DNA of 64,000 bases from Gammaproteobacteria bacterium. GTDB taxonomy: Bacteria > Pseudomonadota > Gammaproteobacteria > Pseudomonadales > Cellvibrionaceae. Both the position numbers and the translations under genes were made by a program. Shown piece after piece: positions 15,488 to 25,700 of the stretch (position 1 is its first letter; each line of letters opens with the position of its first letter). The notes under the pieces are model-generated. The model was given only the letters and a program-made list of their open reading frames with translations, did not search any database and was not told where the DNA came from. The stretch covers positions 1 to 64,000 of the forward strand of contig JAGKWO010000012.1 of NCBI GenBank assembly GCA_021151835.1, written 5' to 3'.

Positions 15488-15525
15488 TACCGCAGAAACA
15501 AATTCATTGTGTTAACGAGTGAAAA

Positions 15526-16026
15526 ATGAGCGCCTCCGATCTATTGCAAACTATGTATGACTCGCCATTGGGAACATCATTGGCCGAGTCACTTTATGTG
15601 TATCCACTGGTGGAAGGAGCTCACCTGTTAAGTCTGGCATTTTCATTTGGATTAATTGTACTAACTGATTTGCGCTTAACAGGATTTATTTTTAAAAATT
15701 TGCCTGTGCATATATTGCTGTATCAATTGCGCCCCTGGTTGATCGGTGGATTCACGATCACTTTCGCAACCGGAATATTATTAACTTTTGCTGCCGGCCC
15801 GGGATTGGTTGAAGCGCCGATATTTCCATTAAAGTTATTATTTATTTTTTTCGCCGGTCTAAACGCGCTGTGGTTTGAATTGAAATTTGGTCGCAATGCG
15901 AGTGAATGGGGGAGTGAAGCGGTATTGCCCGCCGGCGCACAAGTGGCAGGTTGGATTTCGTTGGTAAGTTGGAGTGTTGTAGTGATATTGGGGCGGTTAA
16001 TTCCTTATCTCGACTCCGGTTTTTAA
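15526..16026 (+). CDS. DUF6644-like integral membrane protein (1)
   Basis: 166 residues with four to five predicted membrane helices. The first helix has the pattern EGAHLLSLAFSFGLIVLTDLRLTG, in which a histidine follows a glutamate-glycine pair and leads to a conserved DLRL. The two other proteins of this type in the window (16079 and 33178) keep the histidine and the D/NLRLLG segment. Function is unknown; the conserved helix histidine could bind haem, which is speculation. It is the second gene of the operon, 38 bases after the rhodanese gene. Confidence 0.75.
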   Translation: MSASDLLQTMYDSPLGTSLAESLYVYPLVEGAHLLSLAFSFGLIVLTDLRLTGFIFKNLPVHILLYQLRPWLIGGFTITFATGILLTFAAGPGLVEAPIFPLKLLFIFFAGLNALWFELKFGRNASEWGSEAVLPAGAQVAGWISLVSWSVVVILGRLIPYLDSGF

Positions 16027-16078
16027 ATTAAAACACCAATAGCCATTAGCGCAATCCAGAAAAAATAAAGAGACAAGC

Positions 16079-16558
16079 ATGAGTACAGAAGCAATTTTTC
16101 AAGCAATTCAAAATAGCAGCATTGCTGTGTCGTTAGGGCAGGCACCGTTAATCTTTGGAATTCTTGCCCAATTATTTCATATTGCCGGTTTAGTGTTGGT
16201 GCTTACGTCAATCCTGCTGGTGAATTTGCGTTTACTCGGTGTCGGTTTAACCCATTTTACGGCGCCACAATTAGCCAATTACACCAAGCCATTTGTAATA
16301 ACCGGCCTGGTGTTCCTGGTGTTATCCGGTGTATTTATGCTGGCTCCCAGCGCCGCATTGTATGAGCCCAATCCTGCCTTCTGGTTCAAGATGAAATTAT
16401 TTGTTGTGGCATTGGTCATCCAGTATTCACTTTATCGCAAAGTCGCTGCGGCAGAAAATCCCCGGCGCTGGCTTGCCATCGTTACGGCAATTATTTCGCT
16501 ATTGTTGTGGTTCGGTGTAGGGCTTGCGGGCAGGGCAATAGGATTTATCGCTGCATAA
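16079..16558 (+). CDS. DUF6644-like integral membrane protein (2)
   Basis: 159 residues, four to five membrane helices. The first helix contains QLFHIAGLVLVLTSILLVN followed by LRLLG, aligned with the histidine and LRL region of its neighbour at 15526. It ends in a hydrophobic helix with LWFGVGLAGRAIGFIAA; a basic residue near the end of the last helix (GR) is also present in the other two. It is probably a partner of the preceding protein in a heteromeric membrane complex, given adjacency and shared design. Function unknown. Confidence 0.72.
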   Translation: MSTEAIFQAIQNSSIAVSLGQAPLIFGILAQLFHIAGLVLVLTSILLVNLRLLGVGLTHFTAPQLANYTKPFVITGLVFLVLSGVFMLAPSAALYEPNPAFWFKMKLFVVALVIQYSLYRKVAAAENPRRWLAIVTAIISLLLWFGVGLAGRAIGFIAA

Positions 16559-16626
16559 CATTTTAAAAATATCGTATACAACAGCAGAAATTAATTTTTA
16601 ATACTAAAGACCAAGAGGAAATAACA

Positions 16627-17370
16627 ATGAAATTGAAAACCCTTGCACTGTGTACCAGTTTGTTTGCTGCAGGCGCTGCATTTACCAGTTTACCGGCAGT
16701 TGCACAAAACCCGGCAGCTGCACCCGCACAACAACCGCGCCCGCAAGCGCCACAAATTAGCCCTGAAGAAGCATTGCAAAAATTCAGTTTTTTCACCACG
16801 AGTGTGGGGCTTGGCAAAGGCGCAAACCTTGGTGGTTTGGCGGGTGCTGATGCGCACTGCCAGGCTCTTGCCAAAGCAGTGGGTGCGGGTAATAAAACCT
16901 GGCGTGCCTACCTGAGTACACAAGCAGCAGATGGCAAACCTGCTATCAATGCGCGCGACCGTATTGGTAAAGGCCCATGGTATAACGTGAAAGGCGCCTT
17001 GATCGCAAATGATGTAGGTCATTTGCATGGCGATACCTTGGCGCAAGCACAATTGGGTAGCAACCTTACGCGTAACCAGGCGTTAACTGAAAAAGGTGAG
17101 CGCGTATTGGGTGCGGGTGATACGCCGAATCAACACGATATTCTTACCGGTTCAAAAACTGATGGTACTGCATTTACCGATGCCGCTGACCACACCTGTA
17201 AAAACTATACCAGCAATGCTACTGATGGTTCGGTACAAGTAGGTCACTTTGATCGTACCGGTGGTGGTAATGCTTCCTGGAACTCGGCGCACCCAAGCCG
17301 TGGTTGTACCCAGGAAAACCTGGTTGGTACTGGTGGTGCAGGTTTGTTCTATTGTTTTGTTGCCAATTGA
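16627..17370 (+). CDS. Exported lectin-like (C-type/endostatin-like fold) protein
   Basis: 247 residues with a Sec signal (about 1-26, PAVAQNP) and a proline/alanine/glutamine-rich linker (about 27-48). The folded part begins with FFTTSVGLGKGANLGGLAGADAHCQALA and WRAYLSTQ, the hallmark of bacterial collagen-like/endostatin-type lectin domains, and it closes with cysteine-containing segments DHTCKNYTS, SRGCTQENL and GAGLFYCFVAN. Four cysteines could form two disulfides. It may bind a ligand or surface polymer in the periplasm. It is the fourth gene of the rhodanese operon. Confidence 0.7.
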   Translation: MKLKTLALCTSLFAAGAAFTSLPAVAQNPAAAPAQQPRPQAPQISPEEALQKFSFFTTSVGLGKGANLGGLAGADAHCQALAKAVGAGNKTWRAYLSTQAADGKPAINARDRIGKGPWYNVKGALIANDVGHLHGDTLAQAQLGSNLTRNQALTEKGERVLGAGDTPNQHDILTGSKTDGTAFTDAADHTCKNYTSNATDGSVQVGHFDRTGGGNASWNSAHPSRGCTQENLVGTGGAGLFYCFVAN

Positions 17371-17440
17371 TCTGCGCAGCTAATCTGGCAATTGCCTATT
17401 ACTGGCAATATTTTTGTTAATGATATTGAGTTGGAAATGT

Positions 17441-18040
17441 ATGAAAAATACGCAGCGTAAATTACGTTTGATTGCAACGCTTGCGCTGCTAGTGTCTACC
17501 TCTGCTTGCACCGAGCAAGCGGAGGTAGCTGCCACACCTGTTGCAGAGAAGCCGACGGTAGTTGCGGAATCGAACTTCAGGCCGCGGGCAACGCTGCAAG
17601 AAATAATGTTGTCGGTCATTGATCCAAATATTGATCCTATCTGGAATTCCATTTCGACGGTAAGCACCGCTGAAGGCGTGGAGGAAATTCGCCCGCAAAC
17701 CGATGAAGATTGGGCAAGGCTACGCAACCATGCGATTACCTTGCGGGAAGTTGCTAATCTGCTGGTAATTCCCGGGCGCAAGGTTGCGCACCCGGAAGTC
17801 AGCACGTCAACCCATCATACTGAGCTGCATGCGGAAGCGATTGAGGCTTTAATCGTTGCGCAGTGGCCAATATTTATAGAGCGCGCCCATGCTTTACAAG
17901 ACGCTGCTGATCTGGCGATTAAAGCAATAGACGCAAAAGACGTTGATAAGCTGGAAGAAGTGGGCGGTATTATCGAGCACACTTGTGAAAGCTGCCATTC
18001 CCAATTCTGGTATCCGGACGATAAGCGCCCGGGCAATTAA
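17441..18040 (+). CDS. Cytochrome c'-like (class II c-type) probable lipoprotein
   Basis: 199 residues. The N-terminus is basic then hydrophobic and ends STSAC, a probable but imperfect lipobox. The body is predicted mainly helical (VAQWPIFIERAHALQDAADLAIKAIDAKDVDKL) and a single haem-attachment motif CESCH lies near residues 183-187, close to the C-terminus, as in the four-helix cytochrome c' family. It could pass electrons in the envelope or sense a gas. The start at 17441 is preferred to the frame's upstream start because the signal sequence begins there. It is the last gene of the rhodanese operon; a terminator follows. Confidence 0.75.
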   Translation: MKNTQRKLRLIATLALLVSTSACTEQAEVAATPVAEKPTVVAESNFRPRATLQEIMLSVIDPNIDPIWNSISTVSTAEGVEEIRPQTDEDWARLRNHAITLREVANLLVIPGRKVAHPEVSTSTHHTELHAEAIEALIVAQWPIFIERAHALQDAADLAIKAIDAKDVDKLEEVGGIIEHTCESCHSQFWYPDDKRPGN

Positions 18041-18061
18041 ATTAATTGTTAATTAATCGTG

Positions 18062-18092
18062 CGCCAATCGCATGTTGCGATTGGCGATTTTT
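18062..18092 (+). terminator. Intrinsic terminator after rhodanese 1 operon
   Basis: CGCCAATCGCA (18062-18072) pairs perfectly with TGCGATTGGCG (18076-18086) around a three-base loop, followed by ATTTTT. Confidence 0.9.
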
Positions 18093-18225
18093 CCTGTTTG
18101 TTTCCCATCAGTTATTGTCCTTTCGTTTGGTTGATGTTGTTTGATTTGCATCAGTACTTTTATTTCGCCGTTTTCAGTTCACTGATTTTCCGCGTAAAAC
18201 CTGCTTGAAATAGTATTTATAGTGG

Positions 18226-18242
18226 CTGGCGCGTTTGTTGCA
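18226..18242 (+). promoter_or_regulatory. Sigma-54 promoter of DUF3649-PepSY-DUF3325 unit
   Basis: CTGGCGCGTTTGTTGCA is close to the textbook consensus (TGGCRCG-N4-TTGCA). Predicted start of transcription near 18253, about 23 bases before the ATG. Confidence 0.82.
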
Positions 18243-18275
18243 CTCTGCAAAAAATATCTTGCGGAGTTATGAATT

Positions 18276-18575
18276 ATGGCTACTAACAAAAAATCCTCTG
18301 ACGAAGATTTAACCCGCTATCGCTGGGAAGTCTTTGGCCGTTGCCTGATTGCCATTTTCGGCGGTTATGTTTTTACCATCGCCTTGAGCATTTTTTTAAC
18401 GCAGGTGTTACCTGTTGCCAAAAGCAGCGCAGTGATGACCGCCAATCTGCTGAGCTTTGCGATTTACACCATCGCTATTATCTGGGTCTTTTCTGTTAAA
18501 GAATTTCGCCAGCTCTGGTGGGGCCTGGCAGGTAGTGCAATTTTCCTTGCATTGGTACTTTTATTTTTAGAATAA
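18276..18575 (+). CDS. DUF3649 small membrane protein
   Basis: 99 residues, three membrane helices. The pattern GGYVFTIALS, SSAVMTANLLSFAIYTIAIIWVFS and the C-terminal WWGLAGSAIFLALVLLFL is typical of DUF3649, a small inner-membrane protein found with iron-uptake genes. It is followed after 19 bases by a PepSY membrane protein and then DUF3325, the standard order of this triad. In other bacteria the triad often neighbours a TonB-dependent siderophore receptor; here the nearest TBDR is 9 kb away. The role is probably reduction or handling of imported iron complexes, by analogy. Confidence 0.82.
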   Translation: MATNKKSSDEDLTRYRWEVFGRCLIAIFGGYVFTIALSIFLTQVLPVAKSSAVMTANLLSFAIYTIAIIWVFSVKEFRQLWWGLAGSAIFLALVLLFLE

Positions 18576-18594
18576 CGTTAAGAGGGCTTAGTCG

Positions 18595-20193
18595 ATGAAA
18601 AACGGATTTCGTCAATCCATGGCCTGGTTGCATACCTGGACTGGCTTGGTAGTGGGTTGGATATTATTTTTTGTATTTGTCACTGGCAACCTGGGCCGGT
18701 TTGATACGGAAATAGACCAGTGGATGAAACCGGAAGTGATTCCACAACCGGTGCCTGTTGCGCAGGAAATTGGTGCCGCACAGCAGCGTTTGACCCAGCA
18801 GGCCGCTGGTGCCGAACGCTGGACCATCTACCCCACGACCAATCGCGATACACCTTATTTGCGTATTACCTGGGATACCGAAGTGAAACCGGGGCAAGCA
18901 CTTAAACGCGGTGAGGAATTTATTGATCCATCAACAGCAACACCGCTGGATGCGCGCGCCACTGGCGGTGGGCAGTTGCTTTACAAGATGCACTACGCAT
19001 TGGCTTATATGCCGCGCTCGGTGAGTAATTGGGTGATTGGTATTTGCAGCATGTTTATGCTGGTCGCCATTGTCAGTGGGGTAATTACCCACAAAAAAAT
19101 ATTTACTGATTTCTTCACCTTTCGCCCGGACAAAGGCCAGCGTTCGTGGCTGGATATTCACGCCGTGTTGGCGGTGCTGACCTTGCCATTCTTTTTTATG
19201 ATTACTTATACCGGATTGCTATTTTTTCTCTCGACCCTCGTGCCCGGAATTGTTGGTGCCAATTACGGGTTTGGTGAAAAAAATCGCCAGCAATTTAATG
19301 ATGAACTGGCCGCGCGGGAATATAAACTGCAGCGCGCAGAATCCAGTGCGCCATTAATTTCCCTGAGCCAGCTAACGGCCGAAGCAGAGCGTCGCTGGGG
19401 CGAAGGGCAAGTGCGTACAGTGGAAGTTCATTACCCCGGTAACCAACACGCACAAGCAGTGGTAACTCGGCAAATCGTATCGCCACTGCGGTCCACGGAA
19501 GAGCTGGTGTTTAATGCGACTAATGGTGAATTGATTGCGGAGAAATCCGCAACGACCGCAGCACCGCGTACTTTTTATGAAACTGTGCAAGGTCTGCATG
19601 AAAGTTTATTTGCCGGTTGGTGGTTGCGGTGGTTGTATTTCCTTTCCGGGCTTGCCGGTGCCGCTATTATTGGTTCGGGTTTAATTTTGTGGATCGTCAA
19701 ACGTCGGCCAAAACAACTTAAACAAGCGGAGGGCCCGGATTTTGGCCATCGTTTGGTGGAAGGCTTGAATGTGGGTACCATTGCCGGTTTGCACATTGCC
19801 ATCGCCGCGTATTTTTTTGCGAACCGTTTATTACCTGTCGATTTGGCGGCGCGCAATGAATGGGAAGTGCACGTGATGTTTATTGTGTGGTTAATTGCGT
19901 TGCTGCATCCTGTTTTGCGCCCGATTAATCGCGCATGGATTGAGCAGTTGTGGGTTGCTGCTGCCGCGTTTCTATTATTGCCAGTGGTCAATGCAGTAAC
20001 CACCGGGCGCGATTTAATCCAAAGCATCTTGCAAGGCGATTGGGTATTTGCCGGTTTTGATCTGGTATCCATTGCTGCCGCCGCTTTATTTGCGCTCGCC
20101 GCAGTGAAGTTGCAACAACGCGAACAACAACAAGTTAATACGCCGGTAAAATCCAGGGTTAACCGGCGTGTGGCACAGGAGGCGAGCGCGTAA
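18595..20193 (+). CDS. PepSY-associated inner-membrane protein (PiuB-like)
   Basis: 532 residues. PepSY_TM family: an N-terminal helix with the signature SMAWLHTWTGLVVGWILFFVF, a periplasmic part with MHYALAYMPRSVSNWVIGICSMFMLVAIVSG, a third helix region beginning SWLDIHAVLAVLTLPFFFMITYTGL, and several C-terminal helices. Conserved histidines in the helices (LHTW, MHYAL, DIHAV, GLHES) fit a membrane haem protein of the ferric reductase-like group that acts on siderophore or metal complexes. It overlaps the next gene by one base, so translation is coupled. Confidence 0.85.
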   Translation: MKNGFRQSMAWLHTWTGLVVGWILFFVFVTGNLGRFDTEIDQWMKPEVIPQPVPVAQEIGAAQQRLTQQAAGAERWTIYPTTNRDTPYLRITWDTEVKPGQALKRGEEFIDPSTATPLDARATGGGQLLYKMHYALAYMPRSVSNWVIGICSMFMLVAIVSGVITHKKIFTDFFTFRPDKGQRSWLDIHAVLAVLTLPFFFMITYTGLLFFLSTLVPGIVGANYGFGEKNRQQFNDELAAREYKLQRAESSAPLISLSQLTAEAERRWGEGQVRTVEVHYPGNQHAQAVVTRQIVSPLRSTEELVFNATNGELIAEKSATTAAPRTFYETVQGLHESLFAGWWLRWLYFLSGLAGAAIIGSGLILWIVKRRPKQLKQAEGPDFGHRLVEGLNVGTIAGLHIAIAAYFFANRLLPVDLAARNEWEVHVMFIVWLIALLHPVLRPINRAWIEQLWVAAAAFLLLPVVNAVTTGRDLIQSILQGDWVFAGFDLVSIAAAALFALAAVKLQQREQQQVNTPVKSRVNRRVAQEASA

Positions 20194-20516
20194 TGCTAAT
20201 TTCCGCGATTGTGGTTTATATCGGTTTCGCATTATTGGCGCTGAATAAAAATCGCCATTTGCAACAGGTTTGGCCCAGCCGTGAATTGCACGAGGATGTG
20301 AAACTGGCGTTGGATACCGTTGGCTGGTTACTGTTAGCGGTAGCGGTAGTGTATCAAGTGTACATTAGCGGGTTTGGTAATGGCCTTGTTGAATACACCG
20401 CTGTATTGAGTATTTCCGGGTTGATACTGGTATTCCAATTCAGTTATTGGCCGCGTTCGGTTCTGGCAATCGGGTTGGTCGAACATGTGAAAGGAAAAGC
20501 CTTGCCTGCAAAATAA
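20193..20516 (+). CDS. DUF3325 membrane protein
   Basis: 107 residues with three helices. The N-terminal segment AIVVYIGFALLALNKNRHLQQVW resembles DUF3325, in which a conserved H and W lie at the end of helix 1, and LDTVGWLLLAVAVVYQVYISG follows. The ATG overlaps the stop codon of the PepSY gene by one base. It completes the DUF3649-PepSY-DUF3325 triad and is presumably an accessory subunit. Confidence 0.8.
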   Translation: MLISAIVVYIGFALLALNKNRHLQQVWPSRELHEDVKLALDTVGWLLLAVAVVYQVYISGFGNGLVEYTAVLSISGLILVFQFSYWPRSVLAIGLVEHVKGKALPAK

Positions 20517-20632
20517 TGACGGCAAGTAACGAAAAATAGTTGGACACGAAGTCGTAGTGTTTTATTAGCAGGACACCAGTGTTAAAAATACTGCGGAGCA
20601 ATTGGCAGTAAAAAGTAGATGAGGTTTATTAA

Positions 20633-21253
20633 TTGGCTAATCAACATTCTGTAACGCGCACCGCCAGTGCGCGTATTCCCATCAAGTACGGCGATTTCCA
20701 ACTCTGTTATTACACCAATACCGAAGATAGCAAAGAACATCTCGCGTTTTACCTGGGAGAACTGGATGGCGCTGAGGAAGTTCTGGTGCGAGTACATTCA
20801 GAATGTTTTACGGGCGATGTGCTTGGTTCTTTACGGTGTGATTGCGGTGAGCAATTAAATCGCGCGTTGGAATCGGTAGCTAAAGCAGGGCGTGGTGTTG
20901 TGGTTTATTTGCGCCAGGAGGGGCGCGGTATAGGCCTGGAGCAGAAACTGCGCGCCTATAATTTGCAGGATCAGGGTTACGATACCGTGGACGCCAATTT
21001 AATGCTGGGGCACGGTGCAGACGAACGCCGTTATTGGCTGGCGGCAGCGATATTGCGCGATTTGGGTGTGCAATCAATAAAATTGCTTACCAATAATCCG
21101 GAAAAAATACGTGCGTTAACTGCCGAAGGTGTGCAGGTTGCCGGGCGCGTTCCAATTGAAGCCGGGTTAAATAGTGAAAATGAAAGTTATCTCTTTACCA
21201 AAGCAACCCGAATGGATCACTTGCTGGCAAATACTGTCAACTATCGCAATTGA
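20633..21253 (+). CDS. ribA: GTP cyclohydrolase II
   Basis: 206 residues; first step of riboflavin synthesis, opening GTP to a diaminopyrimidine with release of formate and pyrophosphate. The zinc site is visible as C-x10-C-x-C in HSECFTGDVLGSLRCDCGE, and the substrate/catalytic motif as RQEGRGIGLEQKLRAYNLQ. KLLTNNPEKIRAL is the conserved nucleotide-binding segment. The start is a TTG at 20633, preceded by GAGG; the reading frame has no ATG that would keep the N-terminus. It is a stand-alone RibA, not fused to RibB. The flavoenzymes at 53787-55842 use its product, but are not linked to it. Confidence 0.95.
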   Translation: MANQHSVTRTASARIPIKYGDFQLCYYTNTEDSKEHLAFYLGELDGAEEVLVRVHSECFTGDVLGSLRCDCGEQLNRALESVAKAGRGVVVYLRQEGRGIGLEQKLRAYNLQDQGYDTVDANLMLGHGADERRYWLAAAILRDLGVQSIKLLTNNPEKIRALTAEGVQVAGRVPIEAGLNSENESYLFTKATRMDHLLANTVNYRN

Positions 21254-21271
21254 TGAGGCACAGCCAGCCGT

Positions 21272-21300
21272 GCCGGCACCAGGTTAACTTGCCGGTTTTT
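21272..21300 (+). terminator. Intrinsic terminator after ribA
   Basis: CCGGCA (21273-21278) pairs with TGCCGG (21290-21295), followed by TTTTT. Confidence 0.7.
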
Positions 21301-21403
21301 ATGCCGGTTGCTGCTTGCAATATTTCTCATGGCAAGGTTCTCAAGGGCAAGGTTAGCCTGGTTTTTCTGTAAGAAAAAATTCTATTCTTTACCAGTGTAA
21401 AAT

Positions 21404-21434
21404 AAAAATCCCGGCTTTTTGGCCGGGATTTTTA
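21404..21434. terminator. Bidirectional terminator, ribA / RND operon
   Basis: AAAATCCCGGC and GCCGGGATTTT flank a short T-rich loop, with T runs on both outer sides when read from either strand. It separates convergent ribA and the RND adaptor gene. Confidence 0.88.
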
Positions 21435-21454
21435 TTGCAGGTAATTCTTTAAAC

Positions 21455-22708
21455 TTAACGTGCCGGTGCGGCGGGTTTCCACTCCATGGTTTTTACCGGT
21501 TCGTTTTCTACCAGCTGATCGGGCGGGCTAACCACCAGGGTATCGCTGGTGCTGATCCCTTCCAAGACTTCAACATCGCGGCCCAGGTCGCGCCCAAGTT
21601 TTACATTGCGAAAACTGATTTTGCTATCGGGTTCAACGACAGCGATGCGTTGGAATTGATCGCGAATAATTAACGTGGCTGCCGGAACGACCAGTGTCTC
21701 TACACCGCTGGTAACCGGGATGTTTACTTCAGCGTAAGCACCGGGCAATAAGGTTGCGTTGGGATTGGGCAATAATAAATCTACCTGGCGTGAGCGGGTG
21801 CCGGGATCAATACCGCCAGCGATGCGTTCAATGCGCGCTTCCAGTGCGCCTTGCTGTTCGCGCAGGGTCAATTCCACTTCCGCGTTTAAACGTAAACCGT
21901 CGGCAAATGATTGTGGAACCCAGATACTTGCGCGCAATGGATCTGTTTGGGTAATAGCAAATAACTCCTTACTCCCTTGCGCAACATAATCACCAATTTC
22001 AATACTGCGGCGCGTGATAATGCCATCGAAGGGAGCACGGATATTGCGATAACTCTCTACATTCCCCAAGCGTTTGACATTGGCATCGGCCGCATTTAAA
22101 TCGGCGCGCGTTTGGCGAACCAGACTGCGCTTCTCATCCAGATCTTGTGGGGAGATTGCACTTTCGCGCTGCGCCAGGCTATCCCAGCGACTCAATGTTT
22201 TTTCGGCGAATTCCAGTTGCGCCGCAATTTGCTCGCGCTCGGCGCGGGCTTGTGCGAGTTGCTGTTCCTGTTCGGGTGTGTCAAGTGTCGCCAGCAAATC
22301 GCCGCGCTTGGCGTAATCGCCAATTCCCTTGTGCCATGTGGAAACATAGCCATTGGTGCGGGCGTAAATAACGGCTTCTGTATTACCGCGCAAACTCGTG
22401 GGTAAACGCAGGTTTTGTTGTAGCGCGCCGGGTTTTGCCTTGGTGATTAGTACTGTGCGTTCCAGTGTTGCTGCTGTGTAATCTTGCAATGCCTTTGCAT
22501 CGCGATGATTGACAATGGCGCGCGTTGCACCGCTTATCAATAACAATCCAATTAGCCCCAATGCAATATGTTTGGTGGTTAAAATGGAATTTTTAATTGG
22601 CTGCCCATGTATGGAGTTCACCCCGCTAGTTGAAGGGCTGGGATCGTGATCTCGCTTGGCATCCAGGTTTTCCGTTTCATCCTTTGGTAAAGGGTGATAG
22701 TCATTCAT
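21455..22708 (-). CDS. RND efflux periplasmic adaptor (membrane fusion protein)
   Basis: 417 residues. An N-terminal membrane anchor (about residues 46-65, HIALGLIGLLLISGA) is followed by the biotinyl-lipoyl segment (TNGYVSTWHKGIGDYAKRGD, LLATLDTPEQEQQL), a coiled-coil hairpin rich in A, E, Q and R (about 155-230), a second lipoyl half (SYRNIRAPFDGIITRRSIEI) and the beta-barrel domain. It joins the inner-membrane RND pump to an outer-membrane channel, which is not encoded in the window. It lies 44 bases after the permease gene in the same transcript. Substrate unknown. Confidence 0.92.
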   Translation of the reverse strand: MNDYHPLPKDETENLDAKRDHDPSPSTSGVNSIHGQPIKNSILTTKHIALGLIGLLLISGATRAIVNHRDAKALQDYTAATLERTVLITKAKPGALQQNLRLPTSLRGNTEAVIYARTNGYVSTWHKGIGDYAKRGDLLATLDTPEQEQQLAQARAEREQIAAQLEFAEKTLSRWDSLAQRESAISPQDLDEKRSLVRQTRADLNAADANVKRLGNVESYRNIRAPFDGIITRRSIEIGDYVAQGSKELFAITQTDPLRASIWVPQSFADGLRLNAEVELTLREQQGALEARIERIAGGIDPGTRSRQVDLLLPNPNATLLPGAYAEVNIPVTSGVETLVVPAATLIIRDQFQRIAVVEPDSKISFRNVKLGRDLGRDVEVLEGISTSDTLVVSPPDQLVENEPVKTMEWKPAAPAR

Positions 22709-22752
22709 CGGTTTTTGTACTCATATAAAATATTTTAAAATTTGTTGTTTAA

Positions 22753-25700
22753 TCAGTTACTGGCAAGCGATGAAAACCCGCGCGATTTCTGCGCGCGATT
22801 ACCCAGGAACTGATGCAAGCTGGCGAATACCAGCGGCACAAATACCAGTGTCGACACCGTGGCAAATAATAATCCGCCGATCACAGCACGGCCGAGCGGT
22901 GCGTTTTGTTCGCCGCCCTGGCCCAGGCCCAATGCCATGGGCAACATACCGACAATCATCGCACAGGCAGTCATCAACACCGGGCGCAAGCGGGTAGTGG
23001 CAGCTTCCAATGCGGCTGCAACGGGTGACATGCCATCCTGTAAACAGGTGCGCGCAAATGAAACCAGCAAAATACTATTCGCCGTCGCCACACCCATGGT
23101 CATGATGGTTCCGGTGAGCGCCGGGACGCTGAGGGTGGTGCCGGTAATAAATAACATCCATGCAATACCCGCGAGCGCGGCGGGCAAAGCGCTGATAATA
23201 ATTAAGGGATCGAGCCAGCTTTGGAAATTTACAACGACCAGAAAGTAAACCAATACGATTGCAATCAAAATTCCCGCACTTAAACCGCTGAATGCTTCAT
23301 CCAGGGTTTCAATCTGGCCGCGCACTTTAATGTCGACTCCACGTGGCAAACTTTTTTGTGTTTTCGCTACCAGCTCATTGATATCACGGCTGATTGCACC
23401 CAGGTCGCGATCCTGGAAATTGGCGTGGATATTAATCATGTTGAAATTGTTGTAGCGATTAACAGCAGACACTTGTGATGTGCGCTTGTAAGTCACAACG
23501 TTGCCTAATAATTGTTGCTTCCCATCGCTGCCTTTACCGATTGGAATGCCCATTAACTCATCAATGGAATCCATTTCGATTTCAATGGTTTTTGCACCAA
23601 TGTTATAGGTGTTGCCATTTGCTTCATTCAGCCAATAGGTCGGTGTGGTTTGCATGCTACCGCTGAGAGAAATCATCATGTTTTCAGCTACGTTGCGTGC
23701 GCTCAGACCGAGCTGTTGCAATTGGGTGCGATTCATTTCCAGCGATAATGTCGGTTTGCTCCAGCGCTGGTAAACATGCGCGTCTACGATTCCGGGAATT
23801 TTGCGTAACTCATTATTGAATGCGGCAGCGATGGGTAAAATCTCATTGGGTTTGCCGCCAATAAATTGCACGTCAATGGGCGCGGGAATACCAAAGTTTA
23901 GTGTTTGGCTAATTTGATCTGCCGGTTGGAAAAAGAATTCCACATGGGGGAAACGTTTGGGCAGTGTGAGCCGCAACTGTTTCATAATTGCGTTGCTATC
24001 CATTTCCCCTTGTTTAAAGCTGAACATAATTTCCGAATCGGCCGATTCGGCGGTGCCGGAATTTCCATTGAGCGTATTGATGGTACTGTAGGGCCCGCCG
24101 ATAATATCCAGGATATCACCCATTTGTTCCGCCGGAATCGTGGCCCGGATTTCATGGTGGATTTCATTAATCAATGCAGGCATTTGTTCCAGGCGCGTGC
24201 CGGAGGGCGCACGCACATGCAGGCGCAACTGGCCGCTGTCCACGACCGGGAATAAATCCTGGCCGAGGGTAGGGAATAACCCGGTCGACAATACGCAGAA
24301 ACCAAAAAATGCCAACATAAAGCGTTTGCGTTTTTCCAACAGGCTTGCGATAAGCAACGAAAAGTTAGTGCGGAAAATTTCAAAACCGTGATTAAATTTA
24401 TGGTGGACTCTTGCAAATGGATTTTTAGAAAACTGGTGCACAGCTGTTGAGTGATTGTCGTGACTGATCGTTGGTTTATGATTAACCATCATAAACATCA
24501 CCAGCGTGGGTATGAGAGTGCGTGAGATGACGTAAGAGGCGATCATGGCAAATACAACGGCTTGCCCGAGTGGCACAAAAAGATAACTGGCAATACCGTC
24601 CAGGAAAAACATCGGTACAAATACAATACAAATACACAAAGTAGAGACAAACGCAGGCACAGCAATTTCCTGTGCGCCATCCAGAATCGCTTGCAGCGGT
24701 GGTTTACCTAATGCCATTTGCCGTTCTACGTTTTCAATCTCTACTGTCGCATCATCTACCAGGATACCCACTGCCAGCGCCAAACCACCGAGCGTCATCA
24801 AGTTAATGGTCTGCCCGATCAAATGCAGGCAAATCAGTGAAACCATAATCGACAAGGGAATGGAAACTGCGATAATCAGGGTACTGCGCCAATTGCCCAG
24901 AAATAATAAAATCAGGCTGGCCGTTAACAGCGCGGCAATTAATCCCTCATGCATCACATTACTGATGGCGGCCTTCACAAAAATGGACTGGTCAAACATT
25001 AATTTGATATCAATTCCTTCCGGCATTTTTGACAGGATTTCAGGAATGGAATCCTTAATGTGATCCACAGCCTCAATGGTGGATACACCACCAAATGCCA
25101 ACACGGAATTAAGCACGCTGCGTGAACCGTTTTGACGGGCGATTGTGGTTGCTGGTAAAAAACCGTCGCGCACGTTAGCGACGTCGCGCAATAAAATGGT
25201 GCGGCCACGATCAGTGCGAATTGGAATGGAACCAATTTCATCGATGGATGCGATAGCACCATTAAGTTTTATATCAAATTCACTGTCACCCACTTTCATC
25301 GTACCGGTAGGCAAAATTAAATTTTGCGCTCCCATGGCGGTGACAATTTCCGATGGTGTTAAATTATTGGCGAGCATGGCGGCCGCATTAATATCAACAG
25401 AAACTTGCCGTGAGCGTGAACCATAAGGAAAGGTGAGTGATAACCCTTTTTTGCTGGATACAATCGGGCGCAACACGTTACCGGCGGCATCACCGATTTC
25501 AATATCGGAAAGCGTATCGCTGGAAATGCTTAACTGCACCACGGGCAGTTCCGATGCTGACCAGGCACGCACGCGTCCTGCCTGAATACCTTGTGGCATA
25601 CCGCGCGCTGCCCCGTTTGCGCTCATCGTGGTTTGGGTCAGGGCGGCGTTAATATCGGTCCCGGGCTGGAAAAAAACCTTCACAATTCCCAGGCCGGCAA

